A program made the translations under genes and the position numbers. From Actinacidiphila epipremni (lineage in GTDB: Bacteria; Actinomycetota; Actinomycetes; Streptomycetales; Streptomycetaceae): a DNA stretch of 64,000 nt. The notes below the pieces were generated by a model that saw nothing but the letters and a program-made list of their open reading frames with translations, was not told the origin of the DNA and searched no databases. Of this stretch, positions 26,054-36,312 are shown one piece after another. Location of the stretch: NCBI RefSeq assembly GCF_012034175.1, contig NZ_JAATEJ010000016.1, positions 1-64,000 on the forward strand, read 5' to 3'. The first letter of the stretch is position 1. The number at the start of each line of letters is the position of its first letter.

Positions 26054-26475
26054 GCGCCGGCCGTCTCCCCGGCCGTCTCGCCGGCCGCGATCATCGTGCT
26101 GCTGATCACACCGTAGATCTCGACCCAGGCCTTCTCGATCTCCGGCGTCCAGGCGTCGCCGGCGAAGTGGGCCAGGGTGGCGATCAGGCTGGAGCCGACG
26201 GCCGGGTAGTACTCGGGCAGGGCCCCGTAGCCCACGTGGCGGCGGCCCAGGTTCTGCAGCATGCCTATGAGGGTGTCGGCGTTCTCCAGGTTGGCGACCA
26301 GGGCGCCGAGCGCGGCCCACAGCCGGTCGCGCTGCTCGTCGATGTGCGGCGCGAACAGCGGGCGCACACCAGGGTTGTGGGCGAAGAGGTGGTCGTAGAA
26401 GTAAGCGGTCACCTCGGTGCCGTGCGGTTGCACCACTGCGAAGCTGGAACGGATGAGCGAGAGGTCTGCGGTCAT
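26050..26475 (-). CDS. Single-domain globin
   Basis: A 141-residue globin related to bacterial hemoglobin/flavohemoglobin globin domains. The proximal His lies in LGRRHVGYGALPEYY, and the B/E-helix region includes AYFYDHLFAHNPGVRPLF. It is the first gene of a two-gene operon with a globin-reductase fusion. The ATG at 26475 has no clear ribosome site; a -10-like TAGAGT eight bases upstream suggests a leaderless transcript. A longer frame to 26529 is unlikely. Confidence 0.88.
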   Translation of the reverse strand: MTADLSLIRSSFAVVQPHGTEVTAYFYDHLFAHNPGVRPLFAPHIDEQRDRLWAALGALVANLENADTLIGMLQNLGRRHVGYGALPEYYPAVGSSLIATLAHFAGDAWTPEIEKAWVEIYGVISSTMIAAGETAGETAGA

Positions 26476-26804
26476 GGCGGCCGACTCTAGCCAGAGCCGA
26501 GTGGACCGAACAAGTCCGGGCCGGAGCAATGGAGTTATTCCGGGAATTACGACACCTGGATACTGAATGCTTCGTCAGCAGGCGTTCTGACCTCGGGTTT
26601 CACCCCTCCTGTACGGGAATCGGCAAAGGCTTCGTAATCGGCGGGTCACGGCTGATACGCCGTCGAACAATTCCCGCTCTACAACCGTCGGGCGGGGGTT
26701 GCGTACACCGCCGCGGGGCGGCGCGCGGCGCAATGCTGTGGCGGAGCCGGACACCCGCAGGCCATGATTCACTGCGGACACGCCGATGCGAAGGGAAGTC
26801 CGCT
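26476..26804. other. Intergenic region between the globin operon and tldD
   Basis: A 329-base gap between divergent genes. The globin-proximal half (26520-26690) is richer in A/T than the surrounding sequence. It holds a candidate globin promoter and a short ATTCC-G-GGAAT dyad (near 26537-26547), which could be a redox- or NO-regulator site. No gene was seen; the open frames here are extensions of neighbours. Confidence 0.6.
26484..26513 (-). promoter_or_regulatory. Candidate leaderless promoter of the globin operon
   Basis: On the minus strand, TTGTTC (26513-26508), an 18-base spacer and TAGAGT (26489-26484) place the transcription start at or next to the ATG at 26475. Confidence 0.4.
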
Positions 26805-28340
26805 GTGCCCCCTCAGCAGGAACACACCGTCGATCCGACATTCCTCGCACTGCCGCTGCGGGCGCTCGCCGACGCGGCGCTCGCCAGAGCCCGCGCGCTG
26901 GGCGCCGACCACGCGGACTTCCGCCTGGAGCGGGTGCGCAGCGCCGCCTGGCGGCTGCGGGACGCCCGCCCGGCGGGCAGCTCGGACAGCACCGACCTCG
27001 GCTACGCGGTGCGGGTCGTGCACGGCGGCGCCTGGGGCTTCGCCTCGGGCGTCGACCTGACGATGGACGCGGCGGCGAAGGTCGCGAGCCAGGCGGTCGC
27101 CATGGCCAAGCTCAGCGCCCAGGTGATCGCGGCGGCCGGCTCGGACGAGAAGGTGGAGCTGGCCGACGAGCCGGTGCACGCCGACCGTACGTGGGTGTCG
27201 TCGTACGAGACCGACCCCTTCGCGGTGCCGGACGCCGACAAGACGGGGCTGCTCGCCGAGTGGAGCTCCCGGCTGCTGGCCGCCGACGGGGTCAGCCACG
27301 TGGACGCGTCGCTGATCGCGGTGCACGAGAACAAGTTCTACGCCGACACCGCCGGCACCACGACCACCCAGCAGCGCGTCCGGCTGCACCCGCAGCTCAC
27401 CGCGGTGAGCGTCGACCCGGACACCGGCGGCTTCGACTCCATGCGCACCCTCGCCCCGCCGGTCGGCCGCGGCTGGGAGTACCTGACCGGCGACGTGTGG
27501 GACTGGGACGGCGAACTCGCCCGTATCCCCGAGCTGCTGGCCGAGAAGATGCGCGCACCCTCGGTCGAGGCGGGCACGTACGACCTGGTCGTCGACCCGT
27601 CGAACCTGTGGCTCACGATCCACGAGTCGATCGGCCACGCCACCGAGCTGGACCGGGCGCTCGGCTACGAGGCCGCCTACGCCGGCACGTCGTTCGCGAC
27701 CTTCGACCAGCTGGGCTCGCTGACGTACGGCTCGCCGCACATGCACGTCACCGGCGACCGCACCGCCGAGCACGGCCTGGCCACCGTCGGCTACGACGAC
27801 GAGGGCGTGGCCGGCCAGTCCTGGGACCTGGTCAAGGACGGCGTCCTGGTCGGCTACCAGCTCGACCGCCGGATCGCCAGGCTCACCGGCTTCGCGCGCT
27901 CCAACGGCTGCGCCTACGCCGACTCCCCCGGGCACGTCCCCGTCCAGCGGATGGCCAACGTCTCCCTGCAACCGGCACCTGACGGCCCGTCCACCGAGGA
28001 GCTGATCTCCGGGGTGGAGCGCGGCATCTACGTCGTCGGCGACCGCTCCTGGTCGATCGACATGCAGCGCTACAACTTCCAGTTTACGGGTCAGCGCTTC
28101 TTCCGTATCGAGAACGGCCGGCTCGCCGGTCAGCTCAAGGACGTCGCCTACCAGGCCACGACGACCGACTTCTGGGGCTCCATGGAGGCGGTGGGCGGCC
28201 CGCAGACGTATGTCCTGGGCGGCGCCTTCAACTGCGGCAAGGCACAGCCGGGGCAGGTCGCCGCGGTCAGCCACGGCTGCCCGTCCGCGCTCTTCCGGGG
28301 CGTCAACATCCTCAACACGACGCAGGAGGCCGGCCGATGA
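26805..28340 (+). CDS. tldD: TldD family metalloprotease
   Basis: Zinc protease subunit of the TldD/TldE complex, which processes unfolded peptides and, in some bacteria, antitoxins or ribosomal peptides. The 511-residue sequence contains the zinc motif HESIGH (H273, E274, H278) in LWLTIHESIGHATELD. The GTG at 26805 has AAGGGA nine bases upstream; the open frame extends to 26529 without conserved sequence. It overlaps tldE by four bases (ATGA). Confidence 0.94.
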   Translation: MPPQQEHTVDPTFLALPLRALADAALARARALGADHADFRLERVRSAAWRLRDARPAGSSDSTDLGYAVRVVHGGAWGFASGVDLTMDAAAKVASQAVAMAKLSAQVIAAAGSDEKVELADEPVHADRTWVSSYETDPFAVPDADKTGLLAEWSSRLLAADGVSHVDASLIAVHENKFYADTAGTTTTQQRVRLHPQLTAVSVDPDTGGFDSMRTLAPPVGRGWEYLTGDVWDWDGELARIPELLAEKMRAPSVEAGTYDLVVDPSNLWLTIHESIGHATELDRALGYEAAYAGTSFATFDQLGSLTYGSPHMHVTGDRTAEHGLATVGYDDEGVAGQSWDLVKDGVLVGYQLDRRIARLTGFARSNGCAYADSPGHVPVQRMANVSLQPAPDGPSTEELISGVERGIYVVGDRSWSIDMQRYNFQFTGQRFFRIENGRLAGQLKDVAYQATTTDFWGSMEAVGGPQTYVLGGAFNCGKAQPGQVAAVSHGCPSALFRGVNILNTTQEAGR

Positions 28341-29728
28341 GCGCTACGAGCAAGCCGCACGAGATCGTCGAGCGGGCGCTGGAGCTGTCCACGGCGGACG
28401 GCTGCGTCGTCATCGCCGACGAGGAGTCCAGCGCGAATCTGCGCTGGGCCGGCAACGCGCTGACCACCAACGGCGTCACGCGCGGCCGTACCCTCACCGT
28501 CATCGCGACGGTGGACGGGGCGCAGGGCACCGCCTCCGGCGTGGTGTCGCGCTCGGCGGTGACGGCGGACGAGCTGGAGCCGCTGGTACGGGCCGCCGAG
28601 GCCGCCGCGCGCGAGGCCGGGCCGGCGGAGGACGCGCAGCCGCTGGTGACCGGCGTGCCGCACTCCGCGGACTTCACCGCGGCGCCGGCCGAGACCGGCT
28701 CGGAGGTCTTCGCGGCCTTCGCGCCCGCGCTCGGCGAGGCGTTCGGGGCGGCGCGGGCGGGCGGGCGGCAGCTGTACGGCTTCGCCTACCACGCGGTGAC
28801 GTCCACGTATCTGGGCACCTCGGCGGGGCTGCGGCTGCGGCACGACCAGCCGACCGGCACGCTGGAGGTCAACGCGAAGTCGCCGGACGGCACGCGCTCG
28901 GCGTGGGCGGGCGCGGCGACCCGGGACTTCCGGGACGTGGACCCGCTGGCGCTGGACGCCGAGCTGGCGCAGCGCCTGGCGTGGGCGGAGCGCCGGATCG
29001 ACCTGCCGGCCGGGCGGTACGAGACGCTGCTGCCGCCGTCGGCGGTCGCGGACCTGCTGATCTACCAGCTGTGGTCGGCCGGCGCGCGGGACGCCGCCGA
29101 GGGCCGCACCGTCTTCAGCAAGCCGGGCGGCGGCACCCGGGTCGGCGAGCGGCTGGCGCAGCTGCCGCTGACGCTGCGCAGCGACCCGGCCGAGCCCGGC
29201 CTGGAGGCGGCGCCGTTCGTGATCGCGCACTCCTCGGGCGACGAGTCCTCGGTCTTCGACAACGGGCTGCCGGTCGGCCGGGTGGACTGGCTGCGCGAGG
29301 GCACCCTGGCCCATCTGCCGACGACCCGGCACAGCGCGCAGCTGACCGGACTGCCGCTGGCCGCGCCCGCCGACAACCTGATCCTGGAGGGCGGCGGCAA
29401 GCAGTCGCTCGCCGACATGGTCGCCGGCACCGAGCGCGGGCTGCTGCTGACCTGCCTGTGGTACATCCGCGAGGTGGACCCGGCGACGCTGCTGCTGACC
29501 GGGCTGACCCGGGACGGCGTCTACCTCGTCGAGGGCGGCGAGGTGACCGGCGTGGCCAACAACTTCCGCTTCAACGAGTCGCCGGTGGACCTGCTGGGCC
29601 GCGCGGTCGAGGCGGGCCGCACCGAGCGGACGCTGCCGCGCGAGTGGAGCGACTACTTCACCCGGGCGGCGGCGCCGGCGCTGCGCGTGCCGGACTTCAA
29701 CATGAGCTCGGTCAGCCAGGGCGTCTAG
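28337..29728 (+). CDS. tldE: TldE/PmbA family protein
   Basis: The 463-residue partner of TldD; TldE lacks the zinc motif and forms the other half of the heterodimeric protease. Family features include the LRWAGNALTTNGVTR N-terminal region and the C-terminal GGEVTGVANNFRFNESP stretch. The ATGA overlap with tldD indicates coupled translation and an equimolar complex. Confidence 0.92.
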   Translation: MSATSKPHEIVERALELSTADGCVVIADEESSANLRWAGNALTTNGVTRGRTLTVIATVDGAQGTASGVVSRSAVTADELEPLVRAAEAAAREAGPAEDAQPLVTGVPHSADFTAAPAETGSEVFAAFAPALGEAFGAARAGGRQLYGFAYHAVTSTYLGTSAGLRLRHDQPTGTLEVNAKSPDGTRSAWAGAATRDFRDVDPLALDAELAQRLAWAERRIDLPAGRYETLLPPSAVADLLIYQLWSAGARDAAEGRTVFSKPGGGTRVGERLAQLPLTLRSDPAEPGLEAAPFVIAHSSGDESSVFDNGLPVGRVDWLREGTLAHLPTTRHSAQLTGLPLAAPADNLILEGGGKQSLADMVAGTERGLLLTCLWYIREVDPATLLLTGLTRDGVYLVEGGEVTGVANNFRFNESPVDLLGRAVEAGRTERTLPREWSDYFTRAAAPALRVPDFNMSSVSQGV

Positions 29729-29780
29729 CCAGGGCGTCCGGGACGCGAGCGGCTGGTGTACGGCCGAGGGGGGCCACCAC

Positions 29781-30344
29781 ATGGGTGAGATGGACGACAA
29801 GCGGACCGTCAAGGCGTCGAAGTTCCTGTCGCTGGTGCTGCGGCACCGGCCGGAGCGGATCGGCGTGGCGCTGGACGAGGGCGGCTGGGTGGACGTCGAC
29901 GTGCTGCTCGCGGCGTGCGCCGCGCACGGCCGGCGGCTGACGCGGGCCGAGCTGGACCATGTGGTGGCCACCAACAACAAGAAGCGGTTCGGCTATTCGG
30001 AGGACGGCCGGCGGATCCGGGCCAACCAGGGCCATACGGTGGAGGTGGACCTGGGCCTGGCCGCGGCCGTGCCGCCGGACGTGCTCTTCCACGGCACCGC
30101 GACCAGGACGCTGCCGTTCATCCTCGACGAGGGCCTGCGCCCGATGGCCCGCCAGGACGTCCATCTGTCGGCGGACCGGGAGACGGCCGTACGGGTGGGG
30201 TCGCGGCACGGGCGGCCGGTCGTCCTCGCGGTGGACGCGGGCGGCCTGGCCGCCACCGGGCACGTCTTCCGGGTGAGCGCCAACGGGGTGTGGCTGAGCG
30301 GGCCGATAGCGCCGCGGTGGCTGCGGGTGCTGCCGGAGAGCTGA
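29781..30344 (+). CDS. kptA: RNA 2'-phosphotransferase (Tpt1/KptA family)
   Basis: Transfers an internal RNA 2'-phosphate to NAD+, giving ADP-ribose 1'',2''-cyclic phosphate. All family signatures are present in the 187 residues: SKFLSLVLRHRPE, RANQGHT, LFHGTATR, DVHLSADRETA and NGVWLSGPI. In eukaryotes it completes tRNA splicing; in bacteria the natural substrate is unknown. It lies 52 bases after tldE on the same strand. Confidence 0.93.
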   Translation: MGEMDDKRTVKASKFLSLVLRHRPERIGVALDEGGWVDVDVLLAACAAHGRRLTRAELDHVVATNNKKRFGYSEDGRRIRANQGHTVEVDLGLAAAVPPDVLFHGTATRTLPFILDEGLRPMARQDVHLSADRETAVRVGSRHGRPVVLAVDAGGLAATGHVFRVSANGVWLSGPIAPRWLRVLPES

Positions 30345-30358
30345 CGGGCGGCGCGGGC

Positions 30359-30652
30359 TCAGACCGGGGTCCTGCGGCGGCGGCGCTCCTTGTTGGCCTT
30401 GTGCGCCGCCCACAGGGCGTCGCCGATCGCCACCAGCACGATCGCGCCGACGAGCTGGAGCACATGCCGCGTCCAGTCGAAGCCGCGGGTGTCGCGCACC
30501 CCGAGCCAGCGCGAGACGCCGTTGCCGAGGGCGCTGCCGCCCATGCCGCAGATGACGGTGAGCCAGAGCGGCAGGCTCTGCCGGCCGGGCAGGATCGCCT
30601 TGGCGATCACGCCGAGCACGAGTCCGACGAGGATCGCCCACAACCAGCCCAT
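30359..30652 (-). CDS. GlsB/YeaQ/YmgE family membrane protein
   Basis: A 97-residue transglycosylase-associated-type membrane protein with the family start MGWLWAILVGLVLGVIAKA, a small-residue-rich second segment (CGMGGSALGNGVS) and a third segment (LQLVGAIVLVAIGDALW), ending in a basic tail. It is linked to stress responses in several bacteria with no clear mechanism. The ATG at 30652 with GAGG upstream is preferred over a GTG ten codons earlier. Confidence 0.88.
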   Translation of the reverse strand: MGWLWAILVGLVLGVIAKAILPGRQSLPLWLTVICGMGGSALGNGVSRWLGVRDTRGFDWTRHVLQLVGAIVLVAIGDALWAAHKANKERRRRRTPV

Positions 30653-30888
30653 CGCGTCCACCTCGTCTCCACCGCCGGGCACCGGGCGCCCGCTCGTCGT
30701 GCGGCCAGTCTCCGGCCGGGCCGGGCCGCGCGCATGTCGGGACGGTCCCGGACGATACGTCCACCCGGCCGGCCCTCCCCCGCTCTGCTCCGCGGCGCCC
30801 GCGCGGCGTACCGTTGTGGGCAGCCGGTGCAGGCGCGCTGCCTGCCGTGAGCAGCGGGGCCCGGCTCGTGACTGGGCGGTGGAGTGGG

Positions 30889-31296
30889 ATGCTGAAGCGG
30901 GGCGGGACGGAGGTCCACCGGATCTCCGGGGCGCGTACCGGGCTGACCGAGGACGTCCGCGGGCGCCAGCGGCGGTACATCATCTCGATGTCGGTCCGCA
31001 CGGTGTCGGTGATCCTCACGGTGGTGCTCTGGAACGTCGAACGCCCGCTGGCGTGGGCGACGCTGGTCATCGGCATGCTGCTGCCGTACGTGGCGGTGGT
31101 CGTCGCCAACGCCGGGCGGGAGAACGCCCCGCAGCTGCCCGCGTCGTACATCCCGCCGCCGTTCGTGCCGGCCCTGGAGGCGGGCGCGGTGGAGACGGCG
31201 GCGGAGCGGGCCGCCGAGCACGCCACCGATTACGCCGCCGGGCACACCGCCGGGCAGACCGCCGGGCGCGGCCCGGAGCCGGTGCCGGAACCGTAG
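30889..31296 (+). CDS. DUF3099 family membrane protein
   Basis: A 135-residue protein with the family core ISGARTGLTEDVRGRQRRYI followed by two membrane segments (SVRTVSVILTVVLWN and WATLVIGMLLPYVAVVVANA). The C-terminal 40 residues are an Ala/Gly/His-rich low-complexity tail. Function unknown. The ATG at 30889 has GGAG four bases before the GGG that abuts it. Confidence 0.85.
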   Translation: MLKRGGTEVHRISGARTGLTEDVRGRQRRYIISMSVRTVSVILTVVLWNVERPLAWATLVIGMLLPYVAVVVANAGRENAPQLPASYIPPPFVPALEAGAVETAAERAAEHATDYAAGHTAGQTAGRGPEPVPEP

Positions 31297-31519
31297 GAGA
31301 AGCCTCTGGCCGGCGGGCCGGTGCGAGGCGTATCCGGCCACGGACGGGAAACCTCAAGAAAAGCTCAGATCTGTACGGGCGTTCCACTCCACGAGCGCGT
31401 CAGTGCATGACATACTGCGTGAGCGCTCCGCATCCCCCGTCGGGGCGACGGACCGACGCCGGGCGGCTCCCCCCGTGGCTGCCCGGCGTCGCCATGTCTG
31501 CGTACGGGATACTGGCGCG

Positions 31520-31768
31520 GTGGACATACTGCGCGCCGGGGGCGACGAAGAGACGCCGATCTGCTCGGCCAAGGGCTGCCGCGCTGCCGCGGAGTGGGTG
31601 CTGGCCTGGAACAATCCCAAGCTGCACACGCCGGAGCGGCGCAAGACGTGGCTGGCGTGCGAGGAGCACCGCGAGCACCTGACGCAGTTCCTCGGGATGC
31701 GCGGATTCCTCAAGGACGTGGTGGCGCTGGCCGAGTGGCAGCGGCGCGAGCAGGCCGCGGAGGGCTGA
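31520..31768 (+). CDS. Small conserved Cys/His protein
   Basis: An 82-residue protein with CSAKGC near the N-terminus and CEEHREH further on, a spacing that suggests one zinc site (C-x4-C plus C-x2-H-x2-H). Between them lies WVLAWNNPKLHTPERRKTWL, which I recall as strongly conserved among actinobacteria. The function is unknown. The GTG at 31520 gives the conserved start but has no good ribosome site; the frame is open to 31403. Confidence 0.75.
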   Translation: MDILRAGGDEETPICSAKGCRAAAEWVLAWNNPKLHTPERRKTWLACEEHREHLTQFLGMRGFLKDVVALAEWQRREQAAEG

Positions 31769-31843
31769 GCCGAGGCCGGGCGGGTGCGGGGGCAAGGTAC
31801 CGGCGCGCAACTCCGGGGTGGGGCGGCGGGGCGGAGTGCCGGG

Positions 31844-32833
31844 TCAGCCGCCGATCGCGGACATCGGGCGGTCGGGCTGGCGGAACCGCGGGTCGTCCAG
31901 GCCCGAGCCGGCCTTCTTGCCCCACATCGCCGCCCGCCACAGCGCGGCGACCTCCGCGTCGGTGGCGCCGGCCCGCAGGGGGCCGCGCAGGTCGGACTCC
32001 TCGCGGGCGAACAGGCAGTTGCGCACCTGGCCGTCCGCGGTGAGCCGGGTGCGGTCGCACGCGCGGCAGAACGGCCGGGTGACCGAGGCGATGACCCCGA
32101 CGCGGGCCGGCCCGCCGTCGACGAGCCAGCGCTCGGCGGGGGCCGAGCCGCGCGCGGGCGCGCCCTCCGGGGTGAGCCGGACATGCGCCCGCAGCGAGGC
32201 CAGGATCTCGTCGGCGGTCACCATGCCGGAGCGCTGCCAGCCGTGCTGGGCGTCCAGCGGCATCTGCTCGATGAAGCGCAGTTCGTAGCCGTGCTCGACG
32301 GCCCAGCGCAGCAGGGCGGGCGCCTCGGTGTCGTTGAGGCCGCGCATCAGCACGGCGTTGACCTTCACCGGCGCGAGGCCGGCCGCCGCCGCGGCGGCGA
32401 GCCCGGCGAGCACGTCGGCGTGCCGGTCCCGGCGGGTGAGGGTGCGGAAGGTCGCGGCGTCCAGGGTGTCAAGGGAGACGTTGACCCGGTCCAGGCCGGC
32501 CGCCCGCAGGGCCTCGGCGGTACGGGCCAGGCCGATGCCGTTGGTGGTGAGCGACAGCCGGGGCCGCGGGGTGAGCGCGGCGCAGCGCTCGACGATCCCC
32601 ACCAGGCCGGGCCGCAGCAGCGGCTCACCGCCGGTGAAGCGCACATCGGTGACGCCGAACCCGGTGACCGCGATCCGCACGAGCCGCACGATCTCGTCGT
32701 CAGTGAGCAGATCGGGCCGGGCCAGCCATTGCAGGCCCTCCTCGGGCATGCAGTACGTGCACCGCAGATTGCACCGGTCGGTGAGCGAGACCCGCAGATC
32801 GGTGGCGACCCGCCCGTACGTGTCGAGGAGCAC
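31844..32833 (-). CDS. moaA: GTP 3',8-cyclase MoaA
   Basis: Radical SAM enzyme of the first step of molybdenum cofactor synthesis. The 329 residues include the N-terminal [4Fe-4S] cysteines C21, C25 and C28 (RCNLRCTYC), a second cluster motif with Cys residues in the C-terminal part (CRACDRTRLTADGQVRNCL), and the required C-terminal Gly-Gly. The GTG at 32833 is preferred over one three codons upstream because GGGAGG lies nine bases before it. No other molybdopterin gene is nearby. Confidence 0.94.
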   Translation of the reverse strand: MLLDTYGRVATDLRVSLTDRCNLRCTYCMPEEGLQWLARPDLLTDDEIVRLVRIAVTGFGVTDVRFTGGEPLLRPGLVGIVERCAALTPRPRLSLTTNGIGLARTAEALRAAGLDRVNVSLDTLDAATFRTLTRRDRHADVLAGLAAAAAAGLAPVKVNAVLMRGLNDTEAPALLRWAVEHGYELRFIEQMPLDAQHGWQRSGMVTADEILASLRAHVRLTPEGAPARGSAPAERWLVDGGPARVGVIASVTRPFCRACDRTRLTADGQVRNCLFAREESDLRGPLRAGATDAEVAALWRAAMWGKKAGSGLDDPRFRQPDRPMSAIGG

Positions 32834-32842
32834 GCCCTCCAC

Positions 32843-33291
32843 CTCCCTCCTGCGCTGCCGGATCCCTCCAGCCTAGGGGGTCGCCCGGACAACACGGTTC
32901 CCGTCCCCGGGGGGCAGCCGCGGCGCACGGCGGTTCCGGGTCCGGCCGGCTCGCGCGCCGGGCCGGGCCGGGGCCGCGGCAGGGGGCCAGGGGCGTGTTC
33001 ACCTGTGGGGGGCGCTCCGGCGACACCGGGGCGGCGCGCGTTCGTTGGGCAGCGCACACCGTGCCGTCCCGCGCGCCGGCCTGCCGCCGGCGCGCGTGCT
33101 GCTGCCAGGAGCCGCCCGTGCCCACCCCGTCCTCGCCGCCCGCCGGCGACCCGCCGCCCGTGCCGGGACGCCGACCGTACGGCAGCGTGCGGCTCGCCGC
33201 GCCCGTGCCCGCCGCGCCGGCGCCGCGCAGGGCGGCGCCGGGGCCCTGGCCGTACGGGAGCCTGCGGCTGCCGCCGCTGAGCGTGTCGGCG
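32843..33291. other. Intergenic region upstream of moaA, no clear gene
   Basis: About 450 very GC-rich bases. A plus-strand frame (32995-33321) encodes a proline/arginine-rich peptide with two PYGS[VL]RL segments, but it has no family feature, and its codon pattern is not convincing. I see no RNA gene or strong terminator. Confidence 0.5.
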
Positions 33292-34070
33292 CTACGGGCG
33301 GGCCGCCGCCGGGCGCGGTGAGGTGCCCGCGGTGCCGGCGCGGATCGCGGTGAGCACGCCGCTCGCGAGCAGGGCCTGGCCGCCGAGGTAGGTCGCCATG
33401 ACCCACGCGTCGTGGCCGGGCAGCAGGGGCCAGTCCGCGAGGTCGGTGGCGATGAGGCTGTCGGACAGCAGGAAGAGCGCACCGCCGATCCGGGCCGCCG
33501 GGCCGAGCCCGTACGCCCCGGCGGCCATCGCGGCGAGCAGCACGCTGTAGAGCGCGACGGGAACGCGCATGCCGGGGTCCAGCCCCGGCCACAGCAGCAC
33601 GACGAGCACCGCCCAGACCAGGCCGTACGCCGCGCAGCGCAGCCGTACGGCGGTACGGCTGCCGCGCCGGAAGGCGCCGAGCCGGACGAACAGCCGCAGG
33701 TAGCACACGTGTCCGGCGGCGAAGCAGGCCATCCCGAGCAGGAACGGCACGGTGCCGCCGATGTCGAGCGCGAGGTCGCCGCCGCACCCGCACAGCAGCG
33801 CCGCGACCAGCAGCCCGGGCCCGCGCCAGTGCCGTACCCACAGCGCGAGCAGCGGCATGAGCAGCGGCTTGCTCACCTCCCGTACGAGGTCGAAGTGCTC
33901 CGCGACGGCGTTCAGGTGCAGCGCCGTCAGTGCGGCGAAGGCCCCGAGCAGCGCGTTGCCCTTGGCCGGGTCCGGCTCCGCCGAAGGGGTTGCGCCCTTC
34001 GCCGGGCCGCAGCCGGGGGCCTGCTGCGGCCCCTCGGCGGGCGTGAGCTCCGCCGCCCCGCCGCCCGCGC

Positions 34071-34074
<4 letters not shown>
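33292..34074 (-). CDS. YhhN/TMEM86 family (lysoplasmalogenase-like) membrane protein
   Basis: A 260-residue integral membrane protein with about eight hydrophobic segments and the family residues in EVSKPLLMPLLALWV, CGGDLAL and LFLLSDSLIA. Animal TMEM86 relatives hydrolyse lysoplasmalogens; the bacterial role is uncertain. The first 45 residues are a polar extension. The start GTG overlaps the stop of the upstream hydroxylase gene (GTGA), so both are translated together, consistent with a shared lipid-related role. Confidence 0.85.
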
Positions 34075-35024
<950 letters not shown>

Positions 35025-35198
35025 GCGCGCACGATAAGCGCACATCCCGGGCGCGCACCAGAGGTTGTTACCGATTAGTACGGACGCGTACGCGTCAACT
35101 CTGCCGGACGGCGCGGGTGCCGCTCCCGGGCCGTGCCGGGACATCCGGGGCGGACGGGGATGATCCACTGTCGGCGGGCCCCCGTATCCTCAGTGACC

Positions 35199-36191
35199 AT
35201 GCTGGACAACGCGACCGCCCCGCCGCCCCCTTCGCCCTGGCCCTCGGGCTACCCCGAGGGCTACGCGGTGGTCGACGTCGAGACCACCGGGCTCGGCCGG
35301 GACGACCGGATCGTGTCCGCGGCGGTCTACCGGCTGGACGCCCGCGGCGAGGTCCAGGACCACTGGTATTCGCCCGTCAACCCGCAGCGCGACCCGGGCC
35401 CGGTGTGGATCCACGGCCTGACGGCCCGGGCGCTGGCCGGCGCCCCGCTGTTCGCCGACATCGCCGGCGAGCTGGCCGAGCGGCTGTCCGGCCGGGTGCT
35501 GGTGGCGCACAACGCGGTGTTCGACTGGTCCATGCTGGCAAGGGAGTTCGCCCGGGCGCGGTCGGCGGCGCCGGTGGACCAGCGGCTGTGCACGATCGTG
35601 CTGTCCAAGGAGCTGCGGCTGCCGCTGGCCAACCACAAGCTGGAGTCGCTGGCCGCGCACTACGGCGTCGTGCAGCAGCGCGCCCACCACGCGCTGGACG
35701 ACGCGCGGGTGCTCGCCGAGGCGTTCCGGCCGAGCCTGCACCTGGCGGCGGCGGCCGGGCTGCCGCTGCCGCTGCACACCTGCCGGCCGCTGACCGAGTG
35801 GGTCGACTCGCCGGTGCCCGCGCCGCGTTACGGGGCGCTGTACGGTTCGGGGCCGCGCTCGGGCTGGCGGCCGGCCCGCAAGCGCCCGGCGTGCCCGTAT
35901 CCGAATCCGGGGCGGCTGGAGCCGGGCGGGGCGCTGATGCAGGGGATGCGGGTGGCGTTCTCCGGCGACACCGGGACGGACCGCGAGCTGCTGGAGGACC
36001 GGGCGACGGACGCCGGGCTGCATGTGGCGTCCTCGGTGAGCCGGCTGACCAGCGTGCTGGTCACCAACGACCCGGACTCCTCGACCGGCAAGGCGGTCAA
36101 GGCGCGGATGTACGGCACGCCGGTGATCGGCGAGCGCGAGTTCACCGAGCTGCTCAAGGCGGTCACCCCAGCGCCGGGCGTGCACGGCTGA
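35199..36191 (+). CDS. DEDDh 3'-5' exonuclease with C-terminal BRCT domain
   Basis: A 330-residue protein. The DnaQ-like exonuclease domain (about 15-185) has VVDVETTGL, LVAHNAVFDW and HHALDDARVL, the DEDDh signature. After a linker, a BRCT-like domain (about 248-325, MRVAFSGDTG...VLVTNDPDSSTGKAVKA) resembles those of DNA ligase and replication factors. The combination suggests DNA repair or proofreading. The ATG at 35199 is the likely start, with an upstream GTG (35193) possible. Confidence 0.9.
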   Translation: MLDNATAPPPPSPWPSGYPEGYAVVDVETTGLGRDDRIVSAAVYRLDARGEVQDHWYSPVNPQRDPGPVWIHGLTARALAGAPLFADIAGELAERLSGRVLVAHNAVFDWSMLAREFARARSAAPVDQRLCTIVLSKELRLPLANHKLESLAAHYGVVQQRAHHALDDARVLAEAFRPSLHLAAAAGLPLPLHTCRPLTEWVDSPVPAPRYGALYGSGPRSGWRPARKRPACPYPNPGRLEPGGALMQGMRVAFSGDTGTDRELLEDRATDAGLHVASSVSRLTSVLVTNDPDSSTGKAVKARMYGTPVIGEREFTELLKAVTPAPGVHG

Positions 36192-36312
36192 GCCGGCGCG
36201 CGGGGCGGCCCGGGCCCGGAGGTACGGGCGGGCCCGCCGTCCGGGTGGCAGCCGGGCGACTCGCCAGCGGGGCGCGTTGTGCGGGCCGCCGGCGGGCCGC
36301 AGCCTGTGGCGC

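Noticed and set aside
32995..33321. Plus-strand ORF with two PYGS[VL]RL segments
   Set aside because: Pro/Arg-rich composition, no family feature and no good ribosome site; kept only as a note in the intergenic entry.
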